Source: Zerene cesonia (taxonomy: Eukaryota > Arthropoda > Insecta > Lepidoptera > Pieridae). From it: 64,000 nucleotides of DNA. The stretch lies in assembly GCF_012273895.1 (NCBI RefSeq), contig NC_052104.1, forward strand, positions 7,440,001 through 7,504,000, given 5' to 3'. The translations under genes and the position numbers were made by a program. The notes beneath the pieces are model-generated. The model saw nothing but the letters and a program-made list of their open reading frames with translations, had not been told where the DNA came from and ran no database searches. Below are positions 44,505 through 53,765 of the stretch, piece by piece; positions within the stretch are counted from its first letter, which is position 1, and each line of letters opens with the position of its first letter.

Positions 44505-45549
44505 ATAGAAATATCTTCCTCTTCGCCTTTGAATCTTTGAGATATAAATAAAGCTGTGAGATTTTACAGTATTCGTTTTTATGAGATGACCAATACTAAC
44601 CGATATTGACGGGACTTTCACTGACTAGATAGCTTAATGTAATAATAAGTTAAGCTTAGACTTAAGCTATTTTTTCCCCATATTCCCTCGGAACATTAGA
44701 ATTTTAAGGAAAAGTCGTTTCGCATATCTACCCACACGACTAAAACACAACTTTATTAACAAGCAGTTTAACTTGCACTAAAGAGAGACTCAATAGATAC
44801 TAATGATATTTCAGAGCCGGTGTTCAAGGAAACGCAACGTGGCAACAGCGTAATGATTATGGGTCGGCACCGATTCAATTGCGTGGACAGTAACGGCTTT
44901 CGATCACGTTGGACGTGTGTGAAAAAACCATTGGGATGCAAAGTCACTGTTATCACAATTGAAAATACAATCGTCGTCATTAGGAATGAACATAATCACT
45001 GAGATTATTCGCTTTAACATCAAAAATACATTATTTCTGCTGCCGAAACCCGGAACTTCGCGTAGCATTTATATTCAGGAGCTGGTTTATATGATAGATA
45101 GCTTCGTATGATGTAATAAGTTATACGTAATTCATAATCAAATTAAATCAAATTTGTTTATTAAATCAAACACAACCTAACCTTATAGCTAAGTACATCA
45201 CGGTAGCAGTACAAATAGGTATCAAACAATTAAAGGTTCAGGACCGATATCGTTGCTAGGTTACAGAGTAACCTGTATTAAAGATATCAGTACCTTCCCC
45301 TTCTTTAATAAAATTTATTCAATTTTTATTAAGTTCTATATTTCACATAGTAGGAAATTTTTATAAGACTAGCTTTGCCCGCGTAGAATAAGGACATTTT
45401 CAAATGTTTTAGTTATCCCAAAAGAGCATTTAATCGGGATAAAACGAATCATATCACCCATTTCAGTTCATACCCTGTCCGTATACCATATATCATCAAA
45501 ATCCGTCAAGTAGCTTCAGCGTAATTGACGGACAAATATTTAAACAAAA
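44505..45549. repeat. Tandem segmental duplication, copy 1 (~1,045 bp)
   Basis: It starts 'atagaaatatcttcctcttc', runs through a terminal exon and 3' flank ('ttctgctgccgaaacccgga'), and ends in a family A-like repeat at 45368-45549. The next unit starts at 45550 with the same words. Flanks and exon align throughout, so this is one recent duplication event. Confidence 0.88.
44815..45002 (+). CDS. mod(mdg4): Alternative terminal exon, FLYWCH zinc finger 39 (subfamily M, copy 1)
   Basis: Sixty-one codons after acceptor 'taatgatatttcag', phase bases 'ag'. It reads 'PVFKETQRGNSVMIMGRHRF', W-T-C-V-K-K-P-L-G-C-K-V-T-V-I-T-I and 'NEHNH'. It is nearly identical to 45882, with four base changes in 188, two of them silent. 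It is related to 4177 and 29200, but with the ordinary H-N-H ending and no tail. Confidence 0.94.
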
Positions 45550-45881
45550 ATAGAAATATCTTCCTCTTCGCCTTTGAATCTTTAAATTGTAAATAAAGCT
45601 GTGAGATTTTACAGTATTTGTTTTTATTAGATGACCAATATTAACCGATATTGACGGGACTATCACTGGCTAGATAGCTAATGTATTAATAAATTAAGCT
45701 GTTATAATAAACTAAGCTTAGACTTAAGCTACTTTTTATTCGTATATACCCTCGGAACATTAGCATTTAAAGGAAAAGTCGTTTTGCGTATATATCCACA
45801 GGACTAAAATACAATGGCTTTAACAATAAGCAGTTTAACTTGCAGTAACGAGAGACTCAATAGATACTAATGATATTTCAG

Positions 45882-46069
45882 AGCCGGTGTTCAAGAAAAC
45901 GCAACGTGGCAACAGCGTAATGATTATGGGTCGGCACCGATTCAATTGCGTGGACAGTAACGGCTTTCGATCACGTTGGACGTGTGTGAAAAAACCATTG
46001 GGGTGCAAAGTCACTGTTATCACAATTGAAAATACAATCGTCGTCATTAAGAATGAACATAATCATTGA
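45882..46069 (+). CDS. mod(mdg4): Alternative terminal exon, FLYWCH zinc finger 40 (subfamily M, copy 2)
   Basis: Sixty-one codons with the same acceptor context as copy 1 ('taatgatatttcag'), phase bases 'ag'. The protein differs by two conservative charge changes, K-E-T to K-K-T near the start and I-R-N to I-K-N near the end. The zinc core and all ligands are unchanged. The youngest exon pair in the array. Confidence 0.94.
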
Positions 46070-46176
46070 AATTATTCGTTTTAACATCAAAAATACATTA
46101 TTTCTGCTGCCGAAACCCGGAACATATATGATGGATAGCTTCGTATGATATATTTTTTTTTAGTATAAGTTTTGTT

Positions 46177-46330
46177 GAGAAATTTTGAAAGAATAGAAAA
46201 TCGAATTTCTCCTATTACTGTGGCAGGATCACGGGTGGCCGAGAGGCTAGGCGTTGCTACGGTTAGGCAAGAAACGCAGGTTCGAATCCTGCCTCGTGAT
46301 CAAATTTTTTCTATTCTTTCAAAATTTCTC
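46177..46330. mobile_element. Inverted-repeat element carrying a tRNA-like cloverleaf
   Basis: It is bounded by perfect 24-bp inverted repeats: gagaaattttgaaagaata+gaaaa at 46177-46200 and its exact complement at 46307-46330. The core at 46227-46301 folds like a tRNA: gatcacggg/ctcgtgatc outer stem, box-A-like 'tggccgagaggc' (46236-46247), a ttgct/ggcaa stem with a 7-base loop, and a gcagg/cctgc stem enclosing 'ttcgaat', with 'ggttcgaatcc' as a perfect box B. A decayed relative is at 58690-58887. This looks like a non-autonomous mobile element with a pol III-type head, not a functional tRNA. Confidence 0.75.
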
Positions 46331-46885
46331 ATTTATAAAGCATTTCAATGCTATAAAACTAAAAATTAAATAGGGTTTGTTTTTGTATTTTGTTGGCAGC
46401 ACAATAAAGTGTTTAAATAAATAAATAAAATAAATAAATAAGTTATACGTAATTCATAATCGAATCAAATCAAATTTGTTTATTAAATCGAACACTTAAC
46501 GTAACCTTATAGCTAAGTACAGTATGGTACAAATAGGTATCAAACAATTAAAGGTTCAGGACCGATATCTTTGCTAGGTAACAGAGTAACCTGTATTAAA
46601 GATATCAGTACCTTCCCCTTCTGAAATAAAATTTATTCTAGGTTTTACATATTAGGAAATTTTTATAAGACTAGCTTCCGGACGCGTCTTTGCGCGCGTA
46701 GAATTAGGACATTTACAAATGATTTAGTTATCCCATAAGTGCATTTAGTCGGCATAAGTATCATGTCAGCTCATAAGGGTACGGACAGGGGTCCGTACAC
46801 CAAATTTCATCAAAATCCAGTAGCTTTAGCGTAATTGACGGAAAATTTTTCTTACAAAATTACTTTCACATATATAATATTAGTG

Positions 46886-47067
46886 TCATCGAGTGTTTTA
46901 ATTGAGGTAATACTTTCTTTGTTTAAACTAAACTAGTTAAGCAATATCAAATGTTATATTATATTCTTTTATCTGTCTATAGTAATTACTGATTTATAAG
47001 GTATTTCTATGCTATAAAACTAAAAATTAAACATACCTAATTCATTCATCTTACAGATTCTCTTAAC
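46886..47067. other. Intergenic; short direct repeat
   Basis: The stretch 46991-47032 ('ctatgctataaaactaaaaa') repeats the sequence just right of the element at 46331-46372. Confidence 0.5.
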
Positions 47068-47119
47068 TAGTACCTACGTTTTAAAATTAGGTATACCTAA
47101 TTTTAAAACGTAGGTACTA
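47068..47119. repeat. Perfect 52-bp palindrome
   Basis: Two 26-base arms (tagtacctacgttttaaaat + taggta and its exact reverse complement) meet with no spacer at 47093/47094. It would extrude as a cruciform or fold as a hairpin in RNA. No coding is nearby. Confidence 0.9.
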
Positions 47120-47934
47120 AGATATAAATGATATGGGTGTACAAAACTTATTCTCTTACATGATAAATATTGTAAATGAATAAATAAAATATTAAGTTAA
47201 AAGATGAAATGATGTATTTGTTTTTTTTATTTTTCTTTATATTAGCACCGAAATACAAGCACTAGCGGTAAGTTTTGTTTTCTATCTATTCATATAATAT
47301 CTTTGTATAATGTGTTAAAAATATGTGTATATATATATCTATACCAATACTGATGAGAGGATGATAACTTTAACTGTAAATAAAAACTGTATATATATAC
47401 ATATTCAAACGAAATGCAATAATTAAAGAACAGACACACGTATAATACAATATAACAATCTAGTGTTATGTACCATCAATATCTTCATATAATTGAAGTC
47501 TCATAATCCTCAACTTAAAAGTTTCCGGGAAGAGATTGCTGTTTCCGATAAGGCCTCCTTTATATCCTTATTGGTGTTAGGTGTTTGTGCCCTTTTGTAA
47601 AGTTTTATTATGTGTTGGTGCAAATAATGTGTTATTATTCATCCATTACAACTCATACAATCTGTCAAGTGAAGTGGAGACTGATTTATTTGGTCAACAG
47701 CTCATTTTCTCCAAAACTAATGCAAACCTTTTCATGTTTTATGCTTATTGTAATCCGAGAGCTAATAACTGTCATTTTAAAATTATTATTATAAAAAATA
47801 GCCTCACTATATAGCTGAAAGCGTTCCATCTTAACTATTTTATTCTATTTGAAAACCTATTTAATGTTCTATATTACAAGTTACTCATAAGGTAAATGAA
47901 TCAAACGGAATTAAGAAAAAATCGTTTATTGCAG
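47120..47934. other. Intron/intergenic before the piggyBac-type exon
   Basis: AT-rich. I looked for more transposase upstream of 47935. Open frames at 47581-47814 have no recognisable piggyBac catalytic-core features. Confidence 0.4.
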
Positions 47935-48131
47935 ACAATCAAGTAAAGCTGAACGAAAATCACATCCTCGAAATGAGCACTAAACGAAGAAATTGTGCCG
48001 GCTGCTACGAGAGACTGCGGCGAACACTCAATAGTACTGAAGCGAAGAAAAGAGTAAAAAAAATAAAAAAGTATTGTAGGAAATGTAATCAAAACCTCTG
48101 CATTTTGTGTTTCGAAGTCAGGCATAGATAA
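47935..48131 (+). CDS. Candidate alternative terminal exon: piggyBac-type cysteine-rich domain
   Basis: After acceptor 'gtttattgcag' and two phase bases (ac), the same phase as the FLYWCH exons, 64 codons run to TAA. They encode 'HILEM', basic 'TKRRNCAGC', a Lys/Arg-rich spacer, 'YCRKC', 'LCILCFEV' and 'RH' near the end. C-x2-C ... Y-C-x2-C-x(4)-L-C-x2-C-F ... H is the layout of the RING/PHD-like C-terminal domain of piggyBac transposases, which binds the transposon ends. No catalytic domain is adjacent. Co-orientation, phase and length (64 codons) suggest it was taken up as an alternative C-terminus of the BTB protein. The alternative is a stranded transposase fragment. Sure of the domain, unsure of use. 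Confidence 0.6.
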
Positions 48132-48360
48132 AAACCTTTTTTACTGCTGTAGTTCTGTATTATTTTGGAAAATCCCGTAGTTTCTGACTGTCCTTTCACT
48201 TTCAAATTAGTTTCGTCGATCGATATCTGTCGATTTCTCTATTTATTACTCAGTACTTTACTAATTAAATATAGTAAAGTTATAGCAAATGAAACTATCC
48301 CAGTGCTGGTGGGTTGAAAAGAACCAACGCAGATCGACCCTCCGCCGGACCAGATGAAGG

Positions 48361-48639
48361 AATCATCTTAGTCTTAGCGACTATGGTGTTTATAATCATC
48401 AAGAAATAGGTAAGCCTGTTTTGAGAGATCGTTCACGATACGACATATTATCGTATCGTCAGGAAATCAAACAAATCTTATTAAATTACGAAAGTCCTCA
48501 TTTTAACATACTTGATTTGACGGAGTACACTGACAATGAAACAGAAATTCGGGAACAATTCGATGATTTATATTTTCAGGAACATACTTTTTATATAAAT
48601 TTAACAAAACACTCGAATATTTCCTATATTAAACTTTAA
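48361..48639 (+). other. Unassigned open frame between exons
   Basis: An open frame just after a TGA reads 'SDYGVYNHQEIGKPVLRDRS', continues through 'ILDLTEYTDNETEI' and ends in a TAA. Composition is protein-like (few Leu/Ile runs, many charged residues), unlike the AT-driven frames elsewhere. I do not recognise the family. It could be a remnant of a transposable element. The rest of 48132-48929 is featureless. Confidence 0.25.
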
Positions 48640-48929
48640 TTATTTAATTACTTCCTCTCTCCGTGGCACCTGGTACAAATATAAGTTCTGTCATGTGGAC
48701 CCGCTTTCAGGGGCATTGTTTTGCTGCGTACTGTTCCTGAATACTGATATCTTTTGTGGTAACGTTCAGAGACGTATGTTATAAAGTGTTAAATTAGCTA
48801 TCAGCTACTTTATTTCTTAAATATTAAAACAGTATAATGAGTTTTATCCTGATCTATTCTACAAAAAGTCCGAACATAAGAAATAAATAAAATCTTCATT
48901 CAGTATTAATATAATTCATTGTGTTACAG

Positions 48930-49123
48930 ATGTGGTTTTTAAAACGTCAAAAAATGGAAAATCCATTTTAATCGTAGACGGCCATCGGTTCTACAAAGCC
49001 AAGGGTGGTGAAGGCCCCGTAGTTACGTGGTACTGCATGAAGAAACATACATCACAATGTAAAATGAAGTGGGTTACACATAACGAAAAAATTGTGCTTG
49101 CAATAAGAGAACATAACCACTGA
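48930..49123 (+). CDS. mod(mdg4): Alternative terminal exon, FLYWCH zinc finger 41 (subfamily G)
   Basis: Sixty-three codons after acceptor 'tcattgtgttacag', phase bases 'at'. It reads 'VVFKTSKNGKSILIVDGHRF', W-Y-C-M-K-K-H-T-S-Q-C-K-M-K and 'REHNH'. It is the first of three tandem exons of identical length with the signature M-(K/G)-x-x-(T/K)-x-x-C-K-M-K. After the second Cys they have K-M-K instead of (K/R)-A-x. Confidence 0.93.
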
Positions 49124-49660
49124 ATCTTTAATAACCGCTTTTTAGTTATAAAATATTTAAATGTGTAATATAACACTTCGAATTAAGTTGTATTATGTAG
49201 TTTGTAATACATTTTATTAGAAAAATAAGGAAATAATGAAAGAGAATGGTAGCTACGTATATATTCTGTTGATGAAACCATAAACAACTACAAACACAAT
49301 CACGCTCAAATTGTCCAAAGCAAAACTCTGCCTATGCGTGTATTAGGCAGAGATTTCTAATGAGCTGTACAAAAGACTTTGAACATTATTGCCACGAAAT
49401 AAGGTGTTAAATTGCACAACGCCTCACGAACACTTTTGACGGCCCTTTAATAGACGATTGTGACTCGTCGTTTATACTACGTCAATAAGAACTTAATCTT
49501 TTAAAATCAATTTTAATGCTTAAACATTATACAACGATAGTCAATAAAAATTATGTTTAAATCTCATATAATTTTCAATGACGACTAACCTCTCCCTCAC
49601 ATGACCAGTCATGAACAATGATCAAACTCGTATTGTATAATTTTAAATATTCCATTCCAG
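49124..49660. other. Intron/intergenic, no recognised feature
   Basis: Nothing is supported. Confidence 0.5.
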
Positions 49661-49854
49661 ATCTAGTTTATACAACGTCGCAAAGAGGGAAACCTATATT
49701 AATTATAAACGGACACCGGTTTTACAAAGGTAAAGACGGTAAAGGACCCATTGTACCATGGTACTGTATGAAAATGAATACGGCACAATGTAAAATGAAA
49801 GTGAAAACGCATGGCGGCAATATAGTGCTCGTCATTGGCGAACACAACCACTGA
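49661..49854 (+). CDS. mod(mdg4): Alternative terminal exon, FLYWCH zinc finger 42 (subfamily G)
   Basis: Sixty-three codons after acceptor 'aatattccattccag', phase bases 'at'. It reads 'LVYTTSQRGKPILIINGHRF', W-Y-C-M-K-M-N-T-A-Q-C-K-M-K-V-K-T and 'GEHNH'. It is the middle copy of the subfamily G triplet and has kept the canonical RGKP. Confidence 0.93.
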
Positions 49855-50450
49855 TCATGTAAACATATGATTTTTATTTGTAGGTGTTATACCAAAGAGT
49901 ATTTATTAACAAATTCGAGAACATGAGGTGGTCATTTATTTATGTGTGTGTTATTATTTGCACTTTGTATTACATGTGTGCATAAAAATAAAATTTTGCC
50001 GATCGAAACATTTTTTTTTTCGTACTTGCATTTCGTATTTGTGATTAATGAATTTATGAATCTTATGACTATAATTAAGTTTGCAATTACGCATTTCTAT
50101 TTAACCTAGTACATCAAAAAATTAACACTGTAGTAGGTGTAGTTGAAGAGATGTATCATATTTGAATGGAATGATCAAACGAGAAAACAGCAGAAGCTTT
50201 TTACTTTTATTAGATGTTTGAAAAATAGCATCTTCATATTCATATTCCCCAACTAACTGTTGGACGAATCAAGAGAAACTAATTAATTATAATTGCGCAT
50301 TTAGGTTTAAATAGAACATAGTACTTTTTTGTTTATGTTTGAATTGTTTTTTTTAGTCTTAGGTACGTGATCAAGTCTGGTCAAACTGTAGTACTAAATA
50401 AAGATCACAAAACTCATCAGACGGTAATAATTAAAACAATTCAGTTACAG
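49855..50450. other. Intron/intergenic, no recognised feature
   Basis: AT-rich. Nothing is supported. Confidence 0.5.
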
Positions 50451-50644
50451 ATTTAGTTTTTACAACGTCACAAAGGGGTAAACCTATTTTAATTGTAGAC
50501 GGGCAGCGGTTTAACAAAGCCTACGACGACAATGGACCCGTCGTAAAATGGAACTGTATGGGAAAATATAAAACTCATTGTAAAATGAAAGTGATAACGC
50601 ATCACACGAGTATATACAGTGTAATTGGTGAACACAATCACTGA
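50451..50644 (+). CDS. mod(mdg4): Alternative terminal exon, FLYWCH zinc finger 43 (subfamily G)
   Basis: Sixty-three codons after acceptor 'acaattcagttacag', phase bases 'at'. It reads 'LVFTTSQRGKPILIVDGQRF', W-N-C-M-G-K-Y-K-T-H-C-K-M-K-V-I-T and 'GEHNH'. It is the third tandem copy, the most diverged around the cysteine loop. A second AG four codons upstream of the used one ('attcag') would break the phase. Confidence 0.93.
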
Positions 50645-51137
50645 ATTCTGTAAGACCAAGACTTGATTAAGAAGATGTATCTTTGATACTTTAATATGTT
50701 TTATACGGCACATGCTATGTTCATTTTAAGTTTAATTATCTAAGACGAACAGTATTTAAATTTACCTCCAGTGTTGGAAGTATAAGTATCAATTATATTC
50801 TATTTTTCTTTATAATATACTTTTGTTATATAACTTTATCTAATGGTACATTTGAAAAATGAGTTATATAATAGTATAGAAAATAGAAAAATGCATCATA
50901 CAAATTACATTGTATTCATTTATTAGTTTATTTAATTTCCTTATGCGTTTTTTTTTCTATTTCGAGCTACCAAATTAATATTATTAATCTAGGAAGTGAT
51001 TGTTATTGAATGATAAGACTGCTATATAAGCTATATTTTCAAAGAGTTATAAACATACGTTTCCAAAATTCTAAAATCAGATGAATATCAGATAAATTTA
51101 AAACGAAAAATTAAATAAAAATCGTTATGTTTTTCAG
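50645..51137. other. Intron/intergenic, no recognised feature
   Basis: AT-rich. Nothing is supported. Confidence 0.5.
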
Positions 51138-51322
51138 ATATTATTTTTTCAGTATCAAAGCGCGGGAAGCCCGTTCTAATTATAGGCAAAAACAGATACA
51201 ACAAATACAGAGAGACTGGATCGCAGAAACGGTGGATTTGCGTGAAGAAGAACAACCGGTGTCATGGCAAAGTTGTGACGGTCAACAACAATGTTATATC
51301 AGAAACTGGCCATAATCATTAA
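51138..51322 (+). CDS. mod(mdg4): Alternative terminal exon, FLYWCH zinc finger 44 (subfamily E-like)
   Basis: Sixty codons after acceptor 'gttatgtttttcag', phase bases 'at'. It reads 'IIFSVSKRGKPVLIIGKNRY', W-I-C-V-K-K-N-N-R-C-H-G-K-V-V-T-V and 'GHNH'. The second Cys is followed by H-G-K rather than (K/R)-A. Another AG at 51152 lies inside the exon and would delete the first strand. Together with 54914 it is the shortest complete exon of the array. Confidence 0.91.
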
Positions 51323-51544
51323 TAATTCATCATAAATACATGCATAGGTATAGCTATGAGAAAAAATATAGCCCTTGTTTGTAAGCGTTTATTTATTTTA
51401 GCCACCAACAGAACAACACATGCACTATTACATAAAAAAAACCACCCATAAAAATTTGCGTGGAGTGTCCTTGAAGACATTTAAAGCGAATATATAGCAT
51501 TTCTCTGCAAACACAAACATTAATAAATCAAATAACCTTTATAG

Positions 51545-51741
51545 AGAAACTGGTAATAATTAAGCCAGCGGGAAAGATCATCCGCTACGAGGGGCACAAG
51601 TACAGACTCTGCGGCAGCTGTGAAGATGAGGAGAAATGGGTGTGTACCCAGTGGGCGAGTGGCTGCCGATCCTTTATTGTTACCCTGGACAACTCCATCA
51701 CCAGCCTTGGGAATCTGCACAATCATCAGGCAGAGATATGA
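51545..51741 (+). CDS. mod(mdg4): Alternative terminal exon, FLYWCH zinc finger 45 (subfamily L)
   Basis: Sixty-four codons after a weak acceptor 'aaataacctttatag', phase bases 'ag'. It reads 'KLVIIKPAGKIIRYEGHKYR', W-V-C-T-Q-W-A-S-G-C-R-S-F-I-V-T-L and 'LHNHQAEI'. It is the paralogue of 31190 (W-V-C-T-x-W-x-x-G-C-R-S-F-I-V-T). The gap to the preceding exon is only 222 bases. The loop before the W is unusually acidic ('CEDEEK'). Confidence 0.88.
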
Positions 51742-52906
51742 GTGATTTATTTAGAATATTTCCGTCGTGGAATAAGTGGAGTTTTATGTTCTGAATTTTG
51801 AATGTTTTTGTTCTTTAATAATTCAATTCAATATTATTATTTATGGCAGTACTGTATGCACTGTGTCGCTACAATTTTGCCAAGATACGGTATAAGTTTT
51901 TCGTACAAAGATGTGTCCAGATGCACCTGTCTCAGGCAGAAGTAAAAGCATTTATCTCAAATATACGATAAAGAATGGAAAAATACACGTTGATGCAAAT
52001 AAATAATTATGATATTGATCATACAGTTTTACAAGTTAAGACATGAGTTTTTATTCTTTTGGATGAAATAACCAGTAAGGTATATTCTAATATTTTGATT
52101 ACTTAACGAAAATTATAAAGTCCGACATCTTCGTGTTATTATCCGACTTCAAATAAAGGAGGAGGTTTTCAATTCGACTGTATTTTTATGCTTGTTACCG
52201 CTTACTTTTTACTGCGTGAACAATTTGGATGATTCTATTTCATTTGAAAGCTAATGCCTCCGGTGCGGTCCCATTAAAATGTAGTCTAGTTCTGACAATC
52301 TGAAGGTTAGTTTTTTGTTAGCAACTATTATCCTTTTATTTTCAAGTTAGTTTTTAGTGCATTTCATTTAAAATACAAATATATAGAGCTGAAAGTTTTA
52401 ATTTGTTTAATGTTATGATTTTTGTTCATCAATATGAGATATATCATGACGAGAATTAATATTGTTTAGTTTGTAACACATTTTGAAAGAAATGTATGGA
52501 AAAATTGATGGGGTTATAAATTTTAGAATTCAAAGAAGGAAAGTATTTTTGTTACTATTTTAAAATAAGCTCTGGCAAAGACCATAAGAATTCTTTTATT
52601 TTTTATAGAATAGTGATTGATATTTTGTATGATTACATAGTTTCTTAATAATAATATGTTTCGTGAATAAAGATTTCTTGATTTTACCTTACCTTTCATA
52701 TATATATTATGTTTAAGGGTATACGATTAAAAAAGTACAATGTTTTATAGCTTATACGAATGTCTGTTTCGAAAAATGAAAAATCATTACCTAGATATGA
52801 AACATGGTAGTTCCAGGTGACTTAAAGTTCTTTGCTCTTGAATAAAACGGTGTATTTAACAAAATTTACCTTTATATAAGACAAGCAAATAATTTTTTTT
52901 TTTCAG
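51742..52906. other. Intron/intergenic, 1.2 kb
   Basis: A repeat-like stretch lies around 52120-52310 ('tccgacttcaaataaaggag' and 'catttgaaagctaatgcctc'). The rest is AT-rich. Confidence 0.4.
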
Positions 52907-53097
52907 GGGCTTTCTCCATACAAAAGGAGAAAGCTTATCCAGTGTTGCAGTATGAAAATAATCTCTACTCTCTACATTACACTTATGGTGAAAGGAAAAG
53001 ATGGCGCTGTAAGAAACGTATGAAGGGCTGCAACGCTTCACTGATTACGATCGGCAAACTGATAATTAAGGAGGGAGGATCACACAACCACTCATAG
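52907..53097 (+). CDS. mod(mdg4): Alternative terminal exon, FLYWCH zinc finger 46 (subfamily H)
   Basis: Sixty-two codons after the strong acceptor 'tttttttttttcag', phase bases 'gg'. It reads 'AFSIQKEKAYPVLQYENNLY', W-R-C-K-K-R-M-K-G-C-N-A-S-L-I-T-I and 'KEGGSHNHS'. R-W-R-C-K-K-R-(M/I)-(K/R)-G-C-N-A-S and K-E-G-G-x-H-N-H define this subfamily with 54914 and the relic at 55795. The strand that is G-Y-x-F elsewhere is E-N-N-L-Y-S-L. Confidence 0.92.
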
Positions 53098-53544
53098 AGT
53101 ATAATAAAAATAAGAACCTAGGTGACAACCCTAGAAACTTTCTAATACCTATTGCGGCCATACAGATAAATAATACATTGAGTTTAGAAAATCTTGTTTG
53201 GGGGCATCGCTTCGACTTTATTTGGGAAAATTGGGGAATGGGGAACGTGCCTATTTGTATATAGTAGGTAATAAGGTTTATCTCTTCCACAAACTCTGAG
53301 TATGTTTTCCGAAGCTTGTCTGTCAATTAAAATGAGAATTAAATTGTGAAAAAAAAATTATAGGCTATTTTGCCACCAAGTGAAACTGGCCATTAGTAAG
53401 TATTCTATATTCAAAATTTTATATTATTTAAAACGTTAGGCCTCGTATTCATGACAAACATATGTTGAGTATTTTGTATGTGTGTATATGGTTGAGAAAT
53501 AAACTTATTTATTATTTAAAATAATTGATCAGCGATGTTGCTGG
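53098..53544. other. Intron/intergenic, no recognised feature
   Basis: Nothing is supported. Confidence 0.45.
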
Positions 53545-53765
53545 AATCTTTCTTCTAGTCTTAAATGTTAACGGTCATCGGTTGAAGACATTAACATTCA
53601 ATATCAACTCTGAAAAACGCAACGTGGCCAGCAACTCCTCAACATGTTGATTCAACTTGGGACTACAAGAACTATAATGACGCACGCAAACATTTATACA
53701 ATCAACGACAACGTCTCGGCCTGTTCTGTCGGTATACAGGGCCGCACGCACACATATTATCAATA
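53545..53765 (+). pseudogene. Possible relic FLYWCH exon(s), scrambled
   Basis: One frame reads 'LVLNVNGHRLKT' (compare I-L-I-V-D-G-H-R-F-Y-K of subfamily G). About 40 bases on, another frame reads 'KTQRGQQLLNM', then 'TIMTHANIYTINDNVS' and 'RTHTYY' near the end. These are the pieces of a finger (RGxx strand, T-I-N-D-N-V, H-x-H-like) in shifted order and frame, with no W-x-C. Two overlapping dead copies or one rearranged copy are possible. The call is tentative. Confidence 0.4.

Larger units (their letters stand above)
45550..46885. repeat. Tandem segmental duplication, copy 2 (with ~290-bp insertion)
   Basis: Repeats copy 1 from 'tagaaatatcttcctcttcg' to the family A-like repeat at 46668-46885. 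It is longer only because about 46150-46438 is inserted. That block has the inverted-repeat tRNA-like element, then about 40 bases seen again at 46991-47032, and a tail 'acaataaagtgtttaaataa' of LINE type. The inserted material entered after the duplication or was lost from copy 1. Confidence 0.87.

Noticed and set aside
46227..46301. Functional tRNA gene
   Set aside because: It folds like a tRNA, but the outer stem is 9 bp, position 33 is C, and it lies inside a 24-bp inverted-repeat element with a decayed sibling.
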